Shown here piece after piece: positions 43,121-54,501 of a DNA stretch of 64,000 nt. The position numbers and the translations under genes are program-made. The notes below the pieces were generated by a model. It saw nothing but the letters and a program-made list of their open reading frames with translations, did no database searches and was not told where the DNA came from. This DNA is from Lineus longissimus (taxonomy: Eukaryota > Nemertea > Pilidiophora > Heteronemertea > Lineidae), in contig NC_088313.1 in the NCBI RefSeq assembly GCF_910592395.1, forward strand, positions 8,684,501 to 8,748,500, in the 5' to 3' direction. Position 1 is the first letter of the stretch, and each line of letters opens with the position of its first letter.

Positions 43121-43821
43121 GACCCATGCCCAGATTATGAAGTTGCAATTTTAGGCCCCTGTACATTCTGTGCATTTTGGTGTACACACCCGTGCTCACA
43201 GTGTATTGAAATATATGTTTAATTTTGACAGTCAATTTGGTAGAAGTTATTGGCCTTTGTCTCTAATCAAATATAGTCGACGGCTTTCCAGGCCTTAGTG
43301 AGACGGGAAAAGTCAAGAATATTTAATATTTGAATTTGTTGTAATATTGTATTTTTCATACAGTTTCCAGTCAATTTGGTAATTTTGTTATGATTGACCT
43401 TTAAGTTTAGTAGTGAATTTGTATTTTGCGCGGTGACTTTTGATGCAGTAATTTACTAGCGCCACATAGTGACGAAGGGAGGATTTTTCCGTAAATTAGG
43501 ACTTAATTAGAAATGTTTTGAACTTTTGTAAGGAAGAGATAGAAGACAGACTGTATCTGTGTAAGTTAGAACAGGTTATATTCCAGTTCAGTGGGCTTTT
43601 TATGACACAAAAGACATTTTGAAATAGCCCGTAACAAGGACAGTACATTAAGTGTACATTTAGAGGTCTGAGTGCATACGAGTACATGTATACTTGTACT
43701 TGTACATGTACTGCAGAACATTCGATCTATTGCTCGTCACGCTTGAGTGAGAACTCAAGTGAGCATTGCGAGATTAATAATATACGCGTGTCAAGTCCAT
43801 TCTGCATGACGCGATCGTGCT
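43121..43821 (+). other. Retrotransposon leader or foreign LINE 5' region
   Basis: No gene. GTACATGTATACTTGTAC words recur at 43683-43712. The border between retrotransposon leader and LINE 5' untranslated sequence is not visible. Confidence 0.4.
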
Positions 43822-44739
43822 ATGGCCTCAAAAATATTGGATGAATTCTGTGTCAAAATGGATACGCCACGGCAGGCTGGTAGTAAGTGCAAAGCCAGTC
43901 AGAGAACGCCTGATCACGATGAATCGGGCAGTCCAGATCTGAAATCAGTACGAATTGACCAGGATAACGATGATGAACCGGCTGATAGTGATGTCGAGGA
44001 TAAGACATGTCAGAACGATTTGAGTAGTCAGGTGCAAAGTCACGACAGTGTCAAACCTGTGCATACGGTTAAATCGCTGATAGAACAACCGCTTTTGTCA
44101 TACATGGTTTCGGCGCTACAGTCCGGAACTCCTGATAACGTCAAAAAGGCTGTGCTCGGTTTTTTCGATTCGAAACAAGTAACGGAGGCGAAGAACACTC
44201 TTTGGGCTAATGCTAATTTAGATATAATCGGCAGGAGAATAAGTCGGAAAACCACTGCCGTGAGAAATGAGAAGGACGCTGACGTATCAGATGTTGTGAG
44301 TGCAATTCTTAAGTTAGAAAAAGAGGACTGTGTTCCATCCTTCGTAATATCTGCTTACGATTTGTGCAGAATCCCGCGTTCCATGCCAGAGGAACTCAAT
44401 AATATCTCTTTGGTAGATCGCCTGAGCAAACTTGAGGCGAAAATGTCGAGAATACAGGAGACAGTTGTTAAAAACGCCAATGACATTCATTCACTAGAAG
44501 AGAAATCAATTAGTAAAGAGAGAACTGATGCTAAAATCGTCGAGATGACTGCTTTCGAGTTTATCTGGCCCATAACCCAGAACAAAGTCGGTGATGAAAG
44601 AATACTCGTTGCGGAGGGTGAGCAGTGTCATGACAGGAGTAAAATTGGTGAATCCATTGGTCCTACTAGGTATCCGCCACCAGTTACTGACCGTAAGTTA
44701 CCGTACTTGGTGGGAACTCTCCAAATAATAGTTCGGTAA
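43822..44739 (+). pseudogene. LINE ORF1-like protein
   Basis: The ATG opens a 305-codon frame: a charged leader, then SGTPDNVKKAVLGFFDSKQV, EAKNTLWANANLDIIGRR, AILKLEKEDCVPSFVISAYD and RIPRSMPEELNNISLVDRL, followed by a coiled coil (LEAKMSRIQETVVKNANDIH). This order is what I know from ORF1 of CR1-like LINEs in marine invertebrates. After ~residue 240 the resemblance ends and the frame drifts to a stop at 44737-44739. No ORF2 follows. Because it is the first ORF after the primer site, a divergent gag is the alternative. Confidence 0.5.
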
Positions 44740-46170
44740 ATGCACTGGCTTGCCATGTTCATCTTGTAAAATCATGAACTTGCACACGGAGAATTAGGCA
44801 ACTAATATATTCAGGGCGTTCTCGTAACTCGTTCGTGATGAAAGCTGTATTCGCATTGGTCTGTCGGTATTGAATTTATTCTCAATGACAATTGAGCCTG
44901 TCGATCATGTCTCGACAAGCTGAAGGCAAATGATTGGCAGACTTGCCACTCAACCAGTAACAGTGCAGAGTGTTGGATCATAACTTGGTTAGCCCTTCGC
45001 ACGCATTGGTTCCACCGTAACTAGAGCAAAGCATAAAATGCATTTTTTGCACATTGGCCTGTGATAACCGCACAATGCAATCGTCCTCCCAGAAAGGACG
45101 ACGAAGACGCTAAACCCTTCATCAAGATCATTACTAAGCCGTAGACCGTGGCCAATATTGTGGTATTGTACTGGGTGTTAAATGATAAATGATGATATTT
45201 CTATACAATTTAATACAATTTGTCAAATTTAGCCAACCTTTTACAGTGTTTCCACAGCTTCTAAGCTCTTCGGTACGGTTGTATGAGGTTCAGTTCTTCC
45301 AATAGACATGGACGTCTTTAATGCCATATTTTGCATTAAAGCTGACATGCATGCATAAAAATCCCAAGCGGCCAAGTCAGAAAACACAAACGCCCAACCA
45401 CTCCACTTGAAACATGATAGACACCCAGTGACAGGTCTCACTTGACTGCACAAACAACAAGTTCATTGACCTAACAGGTCACAGAGGCGATCCGGTGAAA
45501 AGAAGAAAAAGAAAAATATTAGTCCTCGAGCGGGTTCGAACTCAAGACTTTCAGCTCTGGATCCCTATCATACCGCCTTACCTACTATGCCATGAAGCCG
45601 TTGTGGAAGGAGGACATATTTTTTAGTCTTTGTTTTCGCGTAAAGGCTTGACAGACGGATGTTTTTTTGCCATCTGTTTTTTCAGTTTCAAAATGGCCTT
45701 GTAAATTTCCCATTGACAAAGTAAAACAATAAGATTCATAAACGGAAGGTATAAAGCCAACCTGCGATGATTAAGGAGCATGCGCCTGTTTATTTCGTGT
45801 TTTCAAGATGCAAAACATTTTCCCTCTTCGCTATTATCAAAACCATGCATGTTTTGAGGACCTGTCCGATGAAAAGGCATTTGACTTTATACAATTTCGC
45901 GCGAGATCGCTAGGGTAAAATAAAGTAATATACGTGAACTGATGCTCATATCGATGCTCCACATCGAGCGCTCTGTTAGTGAATACGGTAGCGCCATTGC
46001 GGCCTGCTGGTAGTCTATCATATCTGAGGGCTTTTAAAACATGGCGGACGGTCGTCAGTGTTTTCTTACTTGATCGCTAGGGTTTTTATGCATGCATGTC
46101 AGCTTTAAGATATAGTTTACATCGAGTGTACTTCCTTGCCGGCCCCGCCGATCGTCAGTGCCAGTTTAAG
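44740..46170. other. No protein gene; tRNA-like unit annotated separately
   Basis: Apart from the tRNA-like sequence at 45525-45600, nothing is recognised. Confidence 0.4.
45525..45600 (-). ncRNA. tRNA-like sequence, probably a SINE head or tRNA pseudogene
   Basis: On the minus strand TGGCATAGTAGG (45581-45592) matches the Pol III A box and GAGTTCGAACC (45533-45543) the B box, 49 bases apart start to start. T-runs that could terminate Pol III follow at about 45500-45520 on the same strand. However the T stem and acceptor stem do not pair when I lay it on the tRNA cloverleaf, so it is not a functional tRNA. Confidence 0.45.
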
Positions 46171-46338
46171 GAATTGAACCCGAGGCGGAGGACCTTGGTT
46201 GAGTTACCAAGACACTCGAGGGTGGAGCTAAAATACAGTCCAAACCCGAGCCGACAGGCGAGGTTTTGGACGAAATTTTAGCTCCACCCGAGAGTGTCTT
46301 GGTAACTCAACCAAGGTCCGAAGCCGAGGGTTCAATTT
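46171..46338. repeat. Long hairpin with ~75-base arms
   Basis: GAATTGAACCCGAGGC...GGACCTTGGTTGAG (46171-46246) pairs with 46262-46338 over ~75 bases with a short insert, around a ~15-base loop. The arms contain GTTACCAAGACACTCG and GGTGGAGCTAAAAT. It is probably a palindromic MITE. Confidence 0.85.
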
Positions 46339-46988
46339 CTATTCTAAAATACCTCAAACTTAAAAAGATAGGCCACGAAAATAACTTGAATATGTGCGAA
46401 TTTGGCAAATTCCATCCATCGCCGGCCCGGCCGGAGCGCCGGTAGCGCCATTGTTTACATTATGTTACGGCAACGTTACAGAAAATGAGACATGTACATT
46501 TTGTACAGCGCGCATAGGAAGTCCGCATCGGCTCGCTCAAGTGATGCTAAAATCCGCGCAAATGGGCTATTTGAAGCGTTTTTCTCGGCAAATATGTGTA
46601 GTGCTCATTAAAAAACTTAGGGTGGTTGATGCTTCCTTGACTGATTTTTGTTTGAAGCAGTGTTTTGAGAGCCTCAAACTTCTGAAGTGAGCTGAAATTC
46701 CATTGACGTGACGTGTGCATGGTTCCACATTTTAGTGCAACCCGAGGGAACTTTGGTAGAGCATCTTGGTTGCGTGTCCAAAACACTCCGCTCTCAGAAC
46801 GAGGCTTATGCATTTTCCATTTAAAAGTTGACTTTACGGTACCAAGGTATTTTAGAATTTCATTTCAACACCCAGTAAAAGATTTCAATGCAATAATGGT
46901 TGGTCATTTGTGCTTATGGAATCAAGGCGTTCCCCAACAAATAGTGACACTGTGTACTTGCAAGTGTAGTACTCAGAAAAGAAAAAAC
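46339..46988. other. Left flank of Harbinger A; no gene
   Basis: No frame is supported. The left terminal repeat of Harbinger A should lie here but I could not match it to the 51.2-51.7 kb region. Confidence 0.35.
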
Positions 46989-48183
46989 ATGGCAGACCAA
47001 GCCGGAAGAGTTTTGCCAATGCTCCAGCAGGAAAAAGACTTAATAACTGAAGGGTATAGAGTTTACAGAAATAATTATGTGCGCGTCCTTACCCACGTTC
47101 GCGCCCATGTCCATAGACTTTCACCGGAAGCGCAGTCGGCTTATCGCACGCGACCAGCGCACAACATTAGGCGTAGGATACGCGACTTCGTCATACGAAC
47201 ATTACAAGAGTAAGTATGACGTGTCAGATAATTTCTAACCTTCTGCAAATAGACAAGAGAGATATTTGGGCGATTTGATTTTTTTAACTTTTGTCACCGA
47301 TGCCTTAAACCAGAGTGACTGAATCCGAATTTCATATGCGGCAGACACAAAAAAAATAGATCGTTTTTTTTTCTTTTGGTCCCACACATTCAGCTGTTCA
47401 GTGAATTTCTGAGTTCTGGTCAAAATATCTTCTGCATTGTCAGACAATATTGTTCATACATGTGCATAAGTTCATGAAGTTCTTATATTTTGATAAACTC
47501 GATGAAAAAGGTCGTTTTTATTGCCCACCATGGTATTTATATGAACACTTCTTGACATTTCAGTGCTGTCCAAGAAAGAGTGCGCGAAATGCGCCACGCA
47601 AATGGTCCGGTGCCTCAATGGCGGCAAGTTGCGGGTGAAGGAAATGCTGGAATGCGTGCACCCCCAATCGTTCCACCAATGATGCCGCCAGTGCTGCCTC
47701 CACCACCAGAAGCGATGGGAGAGAACCTACCCGGTGCGCCTGTTCAAGGACTAGTTGCAAACGTAGTACCCAAACAAGTGGCTGCTGGACCACCCGGACC
47801 AGTTTTACCCGGACCAGCTCCTCCTGCTCAGGGGAACCAGCCTGTCCAAGGACTAGTTGCAAACGTAGTACCCCAACAAGTGGCTGCTGATCCACCCGGA
47901 CCAGCTTTACCCGGACCAGCTCCTCCTGCTCAGGGGAACCAGCCTGTCCAAGGACTAGTTGCAAACGTAGTACCCCAACAAGTGGCTGCTGGACCACCTG
48001 GACCAGCTGCAATTGCTTAACCTGGTCAAGCCGTGCCAAGGCGCGAGCCCCTTTGGCAGATAGCGAGGCGAAACCAGGAACGGTTCGCCGACTCGTTGGA
48101 CAGCCACGAGAGGAGAATGGGTAGGGTTGATAGGATCCTCGATGTAATCGAAATGCAGTACGGAATTCAACAGCAGATTTAAG
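46989..48183 (+). pseudogene. Harbinger A accessory gene with Pro-rich repeats and one nonsense codon
   Basis: Exon 1 (46989-47211) starts MADQAGRVLPMLQQEKDLIT and is basic and helical (HIRRRIRDF-like end), closing with a consensus donor GTAAGT. Exon 2 starts at 47564 after cttgacatttcag, keeps the frame (VQERVREMRHANGPVPQWR), and passes into a Pro/Ala/Gly/Gln tract of about 2.6 copies of a 34-residue unit. A TAA at 48018-48020 interrupts it, after which the same frame continues PGQAVPRREPLWQIARRNQE and ends IQQQI at 48181-48183. It faces the transposase gene tail to tail, as usual for the DNA-binding partner in PIF/Harbinger elements, though no clear Myb domain is seen. Confidence 0.55.
47745..47998 (+). 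repeat. 102-bp coding tandem repeat, about 2.5 copies
   Basis: The unit begins CAAGGACTAGTTGCAAACGT at 47746, 47848 and 47950. It encodes a Pro-rich 34-residue module; copies differ at very few bases, so expansion was recent. Confidence 0.85.
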
Positions 48184-48663
48184 ATAACATGTCAGTGAGG
48201 TAAGTTTCTTTTATATATCTGGTTATTAAGAAAAGATGGCGTGTCTTTCAAGTTAAATTTGAGAACACCTTAGTGCGTGTATCTCTTGGACACACCTTAA
48301 CAGATTACATCTATCAATTTAATTTCATCTTAACTGAAGCTTATGTTCGTGTAGTTGAAGTTCAATCCGCGTGCCTATTACCCCCCCCCCCCCCCCCCCC
48401 GTCCTCGCATCAATTTCAAAAAGAGAACAACCAGTCACTTCTGAAATGGATATTTTTGTAATCTCTATTTATTGCTCTCCTTAAATTAGAACTAATTTTT
48501 AAAAGTACAAGACGTAGTAACAATGAACAATTATTTATGTGGTCAGTGAAGTTACATCATACTCCATTACACTAGTACTGACAAAATGAGAAGAAAATGC
48601 TTCAACAAGTTAAATGCAAATAGGTAGCTGTGCGCTAGTCTGCCATGTTCCTCCCAAAAAGGC
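48184..48663. other. Convergent intergenic spacer of Harbinger A
   Basis: Contains a C-run at 48379-48399 and, on the minus strand, an AATAAA near 48466-48471 suited to the transposase message. Confidence 0.45.
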
Positions 48664-51131
48664 TTAACGAATGGATTGATAGAGTCCGATATGGCGCTGT
48701 GCCAGGCAAACACATACATCCGCAATCATTGAGAACATGTCTCTGCTATTCCTATATCGTTCTTGGAGAATTCGATATGTCTTTAGATACCGAATAACAT
48801 GTTCAATAGAAATCCGACACGATGCGTGTTCCCGATTAAACATTAATCGCTGTTCTCTATGTTGCCCTCGCAGGTTCGGAGCCTTCCATGGTGTCAGAAG
48901 TGGCCATTCGTTGGGATAAATACGATCTGCCAAAATGTAAGTTCCTGCGGGTAGCGGAAGCTGCATATTTTCACCAATGCTTGGAAGAAGGCGAAGCTGA
49001 GCTGCATCATTTGTGTGCCCAAGGAATCCGGACTGAAAAAGATAAAGGGCAGACTGTTAAAATGTACGAATCTGTATGAAGTGGCTGTCCTCTAATCATC
49101 TTGACCGCCAAGGTATTTGCATCTTTGCCCGGCTATGTTTAAAGGGTGTATGGATCTTGCGGTTCTTGGCTCCAAAGAGTGTTATCTTCGTCCGTATCTT
49201 GATTAGTTTGAGATGGTTTTGCAAATATTGACATGTGGCGTTAGTATTCACCCTAATAATTTCAAGCCACTTATACTTCGAGTCATGTTCATTGAAATTT
49301 AATGGTTTTAAGAAATCATGTTTGTGTCGCCAGATGTGCCAATCTTATAATGGCAAGATTTTAAATGGTGTTATCCTGTTGATATTATTTCATTGTTGTA
49401 CGAAAATGTTGCGTTTTAGAAAATGTTAATAAAGGTACATGCAATGTACATACTGTTATGAATTGAATTTGCGTTCTCTTAATTTACTGCCATGATAATG
49501 TGATCACAAATACGAATGGAGCCGAACTTTGCATAAATGATTTTGGGAATGGGCCAGTTACAGCCACCCCCTTGTTGATAAACAAATCTTGTCTCCAGGT
49601 AAACACAGTCCTGGATATGGACTCAAAGTCCCACATGCTGTGGATACTAGGCTTTGATCATGTAACACGCTGGTCAATTTCAAACAGGCCTTGTGTCCAG
49701 GTAGGAAGTGAAATTTAACCATGCCACGCATTGTACATGTTGTTACACTTCTACCTGAAGACGAGGCTTTATTTGTAAACAAGGGTATGCCTGTAAAGGC
49801 TTGTTTCCACATAGGCGTGGGCGTTGACGTTTTGCGCTCACCTCCTTTGTCTGGATGCGATAGTGCGTAAAATAACAAAGGAGGTGAGCGTGATGCGCCA
49901 ACGCTGACGCCTAGGTGGAAACAAGCCATAAGAGGGGCATTACAAACATTCATATTTTGGCATTATTCTCCCCTTTTATATGACTACATTTTAGCTGCAA
50001 TTTACCTGAATTTATCGATGTCCTCAAATGTTCATGATAATTTTGACTGATTTCGGTGATCATTACATGGTTTGCGAAAATTACCTTCTGTCATTTTGAA
50101 AAGCCCTTTTCACAGGCAACAGATGTTTGACATTACATAAAATTCATTTTTTAAATCCGAGGATCACCAAAATCATTCAAAATACTGGAAGACATGGACA
50201 ACTTTATGTAAATTACTTGAAACAGTTTTGTCTATTGTTACTTCTATCTCATGGTAAACTAACGTTGCCTGTGAAAGGGCTTTTTAAGAACGGCTGAAGT
50301 TTATTTTCGCAAACTTATTGTCTTGATTTAAAGTGATGGTAAACTCCAGTTGCTTGGGAAAAGGGCGTTTCAGAATGGCCGAAATTCATTTTTCAAAAAT
50401 TGTGTATAGGCGACAATTATACTCACATGCAAGTATCTGATATTTCCGTTAGCATCTCCAATTATCTGGGTACTGAGCGCATACCGGTGCCTGTGGCCGC
50501 TGTAGTAGAGATATCCTTCATTTTCGGGAACATATATCTCGTGTACTGTACCATCAATGGTACCGACTCCGTCTGGAAATACCTCCCACGTGTTTCGCAG
50601 GTTGTCCCATTCGTTTAGCGTCGGCCATCTTATCTCCATCATCAGGTGGTCCCAGAGAATGGATAGCATGCGGTTATTTATACGCCTAACGCTAGGCTCG
50701 CTGATCTCAAATAAGACAGTCATTGAATTAAGATCGGGGTACTTTCGAAGCCATATCAAGAGCATCAATAATCGATTTTCCTTAGACAACAAAAATCGTT
50801 CAGCGCCTTCATCATTTCCTCGAATGGCTGGCCGAATAAAGTCCAATAAATCACCAAACGATTCGCACGTTTCCCCCGTCTCAAGCCAGAAATTAGCTGG
50901 ATGGTTTACCATTCTCCTGTAGACGTCCTCTCCTGTAAAAGCCCCACCACGATGAGGAAACATGATCTCTTGGAAGCGAGGAGGAGCCGGAACAGCGGGC
51001 AGTACACTGGAGGGAAGTAAAACCAGGCTCTGCATTGGCACAAATGCAACACCGTCGTCCAAAGATGGCGGCAATTGCATTCCAGCAGAGCAACAGGAAA
51101 GTGCCTGAAGGGCTCTTAAATGACCAGCCAT
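48664..51131 (-). CDS. PIF/Harbinger transposase (Harbinger A), two exons
   Basis: Exon 1 spans 51131-50427, starting MAGHLRALQALSC, and ends in phase 0 at a donor GTGAGTAT. Exon 2 spans 49032-48664 after the acceptor tatctttttcag. The combined product is 357 residues, normal for the family. The helix-turn-helix region reads LLMLLIWLRKYPDLNSMTVL. The DDE nuclease has GTIDGTVHEI (first Asp), GFLGHTNDAAQL, ILADRIYPNEWPLLTP (Asp) and SIEHVIRYLK (Glu). Both exons are free of stops. The 1.4-kb intron hosts a 132-bp MITE. PIF/Harbinger transposases act in the nucleus with a Myb-like partner and cut at TWA targets. An upstream in-frame start (51233) is less likely. Confidence 0.85.
49797..49928. mobile_element. 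Foldback MITE in the transposase intron, TAA target duplication
   Basis: GGCTTGTTTCCACATAGGCG (49798) pairs with the arm ending at 49927, including GCGCTCACCTCCTTTGT. TAA abuts both sides (49794-49796 and 49929-49931). It is 132 bp and noncoding, and the TWA target suits mobilisation by a PIF/Harbinger transposase. Confidence 0.85.
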
Positions 51132-51692
51132 ACTTGAATACTTGAAACTTGAACTCACTTGCCGTGTATCGCACAGAACATAAATACCACGAATGTAGAA
51201 GACCCAGGAATCATTGCTGATAATGGTGTTCATCAGTTACACAATTAAACATAATGTCACTGGAAAACTTTGAATGCTAGGCCTACTGAACAAAACTGAA
51301 TTGTACCATCACTCTATATTGAATAAACTTGGCATAATATCCCTTTTGTATTCATTGATTGCCCGTATCTGCAAGGGGACATTTTCTACTTTTTTTATCC
51401 GCTTTTGAAACTGATTGCTTGTTCAATAACATACATTGTCAAAAGCGTGCCCCTCCGCCATAACAAAAGGGGCGGTGCTAAACGAGGGTCATTGATCGCT
51501 GCATAAATGGTAAGGACCCAATCAGCGTGAATCTCCTGCTACGTTGGGTACGACGAGTTACGGTCAGTGACTGGTGGCGGATACCTACTAGTACCCGCAC
51601 ATACTCAAGTATGGCTCAATCTCAGGGACTCAAAAGTTCCCGGGGTGTTCGTGGAGGGCGTGAGAGTGCACGTGGCGGTCGAGGGAAACTAG
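51132..51692. other. Between Harbinger A and Harbinger B
   Basis: Upstream region of the Harbinger A transposase. No feature is recognised; terminal repeats of A were not identified. Confidence 0.35.
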
Positions 51693-51718
51693 AGACCTTT
51701 GGCAGGACGTTTTACGTG

Positions 51719-52441
51719 AACGTCCCGGTCGTTTATGCGTACTTCGTCGACGCTTTGTGTGTGTCTCAACAACTTTTGTTCGCGTTATAGGCCCCTGCAA
51801 GGGCGTTAGAACATACGTTTAGGTGCGCGGGGGTTTTGCATGTAACTAAAGCCTACTTTTCCAATGGCTGGTATCGTATGTAATAATCACAGTTTGGCAT
51901 GAGAGAAACAGAGGCCCTTACGTGAGCCTATTGCGTATTAGGTCATCACTTTTTGTATAAATGCGGGTGTTTCGGGCCTGTGGTGGCATACTCGCGGAGC
52001 TTCTGCAACGTGCGGAAAGGTAAGTGTGCGTTTGTCCAAAACGTGTTGGACTTCCTCGATTTTCGATTTGTCTCCATTCGATTCTCGATTTTTGGCAAAC
52101 TATTCCAACAATATTCGTGTATGTGTAGTAGCATACACAATGGTGCTATAGTATACATATATGGAATTTGGCGCTGGGTTACTAGTTTTCGAGAGCTTTC
52201 AAGGTATTTTTCAATGAACACTGAGGATTTATGAACAGGAAAGGGGTAGGAAAAGGAACAAAACCAAATTTGTATCTGTTGATCAGTGCGCCACTGAGAC
52301 TTTTTCGGTGGTAAGCATGGTTTGACACCCAAGGCGCGTTTAAAGTCTGTGCCCTAGAAAAGCTTGATTCTGATCATGCATCCCTCAACTATTATACATT
52401 TTCCATAATATTTTTGTTAAATTTCGTTATGCTTGCAGAAA
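51719..52441. promoter_or_regulatory. Harbinger B left region upstream of the accessory gene
   Basis: Noncoding, CpG-bearing near the terminus; the promoter of the accessory gene is expected here. No specific element is recognised. Confidence 0.3.
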
Positions 52442-54400
52442 ATGAACGAGAAAAAGAAGATTATTCATTTCACCCCGGCCACAGACATTTTGCTGCTCAG
52501 GGAGGTGCTTGCAACCAACCCATTCGAGTCGGTCGGGTTATGGGACAAAGTTGCTGAAAATGTCAACACAGCACTGGTCAAAACGGGGAGTAGTGCCTCT
52601 GTCACTGCGAGAACGGTTCGTGAGAGGGCTCAGCGGCTCATGCAGAAGCACCGGGCAAACGAAATGAAATCACTTAGAAAGTAAGTCATCATGTTAGCCC
52701 TTTCCAGCAATTAGTTGTGTGCACTCCAAGAGCTTAACTGGGAGATTTAAAAAAAATTAAAAGTAGCATTTTTGACTCATCTGGGGCTCACTCAGGCGAA
52801 ATATGGCCACGAACAAGGTAGTTTGGTGAAATCCTGTCTCACCACTTAAAGTGCGGTTTTCACTAATGGTCAATTGGCCATATTCTGCTTATGATTTTTG
52901 CAGCAGTTATCCAAGCTATATAGCCTACCCTAGCCAAAACTGGAATCATATTACATAATAAAATGAAAATGAGAAATGCACTACAAGCTACAAGTGCTAA
53001 GATTTCTGTACTGCACCAATCCCATATTAACCTTTCCCCAAAAGAAAACACCACGAAGACACTTCTGCAATTTTACCATGATTATATTTATTGGTTGACA
53101 ATTTACAGAACAATAGTGTGGATATTTATTCCGATACAGTATGGCCAAAAACAATCATAACGCTACTTGTAATGTCAGATGTAAGTTACAGCATTTTTTC
53201 AACTTGGAAAATCTACCTGTTCCCTATATCTTTTTACGATCACATGCCAACTCTAAACCCGGACGAAAGTCTCTTTTGTTTCTTCGCCTTATTTCTTGTT
53301 TCAAATTCACAGAACCAATGAAGAATATGAGGAGAGGGAGCAGATCCTTACTGAACTCATTGATTTAGAGAGGGAAAGCCGAGAAAACCTGGAAAAACAG
53401 AAAGAAAAGAACAAGCAGAAAAATAAGTCCGCCGGCGATTGTCGGGAAGCTGGATTACTAATACGCAAGAGAGCACTTGAAGCGCTTAAACCTGAAAGCC
53501 CAAAGGCATCCACATCGGGAGGAGCAGATGCAAGTGATGACGGTAAGACAAGAAAGAACGCAGACGCTGTTCGAAATAACACTGAACATACTGTAGAACT
53601 TTGAATAAGCAAGTGCCACGGAAAATCGGAACACTCATAGATTTTTATTTATGCATGGTGTTGGCAGCAGTGATGTGATTCTCTAATCGAACATTCAAGC
53701 CTAACGGATGATTAGGCTACTCTTCAAATAATTGTTCTCCAATTATACAATAAAATCCAGGCGTGTTCTGGTTTTCCGCGGTGCTCGCTTATTTCCAAGT
53801 TCTACAGTATATGTATACATAGCAACTCTAACCTGGTAGGAAGAGGCAAAGATCCTCCTGATTTATATGTACAGTTAGTAGCAGACAAGCTCTTTAGTGA
53901 GCGCGTTCCAGGATTACCGTTGTAAATCTGATTATTGGGCACCAAATCGGGTTGGTCAGGAAAACACACTCTAACCAGAATACTGTTAATAAGCCTTAAC
54001 TTAAGGGGTCACTTTTCTGGCCCGACCTATGGTGGTCTCTCATAAGCAAGTAAGCATCTGGAAGATTACTAAATATAGCTGAATTTCGAGCTAATATCGC
54101 TGACAATTTTTGGTGTGGTGCATAACTCTTTTACAGTGCAATCCTCCATAGTGCATCTTCAAGTATTATTTCTTGCACGTTCTTTTTTCTTCAGAATTGG
54201 TGCCCGAAATTAAGCCCGCAGAAAAAAAGCCGAAGAAGAAAAAGGTCGATCCGATTGTGGAAATCATGGAACGAAAGATGGATTTGGAGGAGAAGAGCGA
54301 GGAAAGGATGGGAAAAGAATTGGAAGAAAGACAAAAAGAGCGGGTGGAGAGGATGGAAATCATCAGACTTTTGATGAATAAACAGAATGCAAAAGACTAA
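52442..54400 (+). CDS. Harbinger B accessory gene: Myb/SANT-like domain plus coiled coil
   Basis: Exon 1 (52442-52680) begins MNEKKKIIHFTPATDILLLR and carries the Myb/SANT-like helix set (LREVLATNPFE, LWDKVAENVN, VTARTVRERAQRLMQKH), ending at GTAAGTCATC. Exon 2 (from about 53326, after tttcaaattcacag, to ~53541) is Glu/Lys-rich coiled coil (EYEEREQILTELIDLERESR). Exon 3 (from 54196, after ttttttcttcag) has the basic KKPKKKKVD and a long charged helix, and ends at TAA 54398-54400. In PIF/Harbinger elements the Myb-like protein binds terminal DNA and brings the transposase to the nucleus. All exons are open; exon 2 and 3 edges are by consensus only. Confidence 0.7.
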
Positions 54401-54501
54401 TGAAAAACGTGTATTTGAAGTCAAATGTAATTGGGTTGGTTTGAATAAGAATACATGCATGTACATACCAATAATCTTTGTTCTTCTTTTGGCCTATCCA
54501 T

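Noticed and set aside
46096-46281. Open frame within the long hairpin
   Set aside because: Palindromic DNA; no independent coding evidence.
47560-48039. 159-codon minus-strand frame of Leu/Val/Gln repeats
   Set aside because: Antisense shadow of the Pro-rich tandem repeat in the Harbinger A accessory gene.
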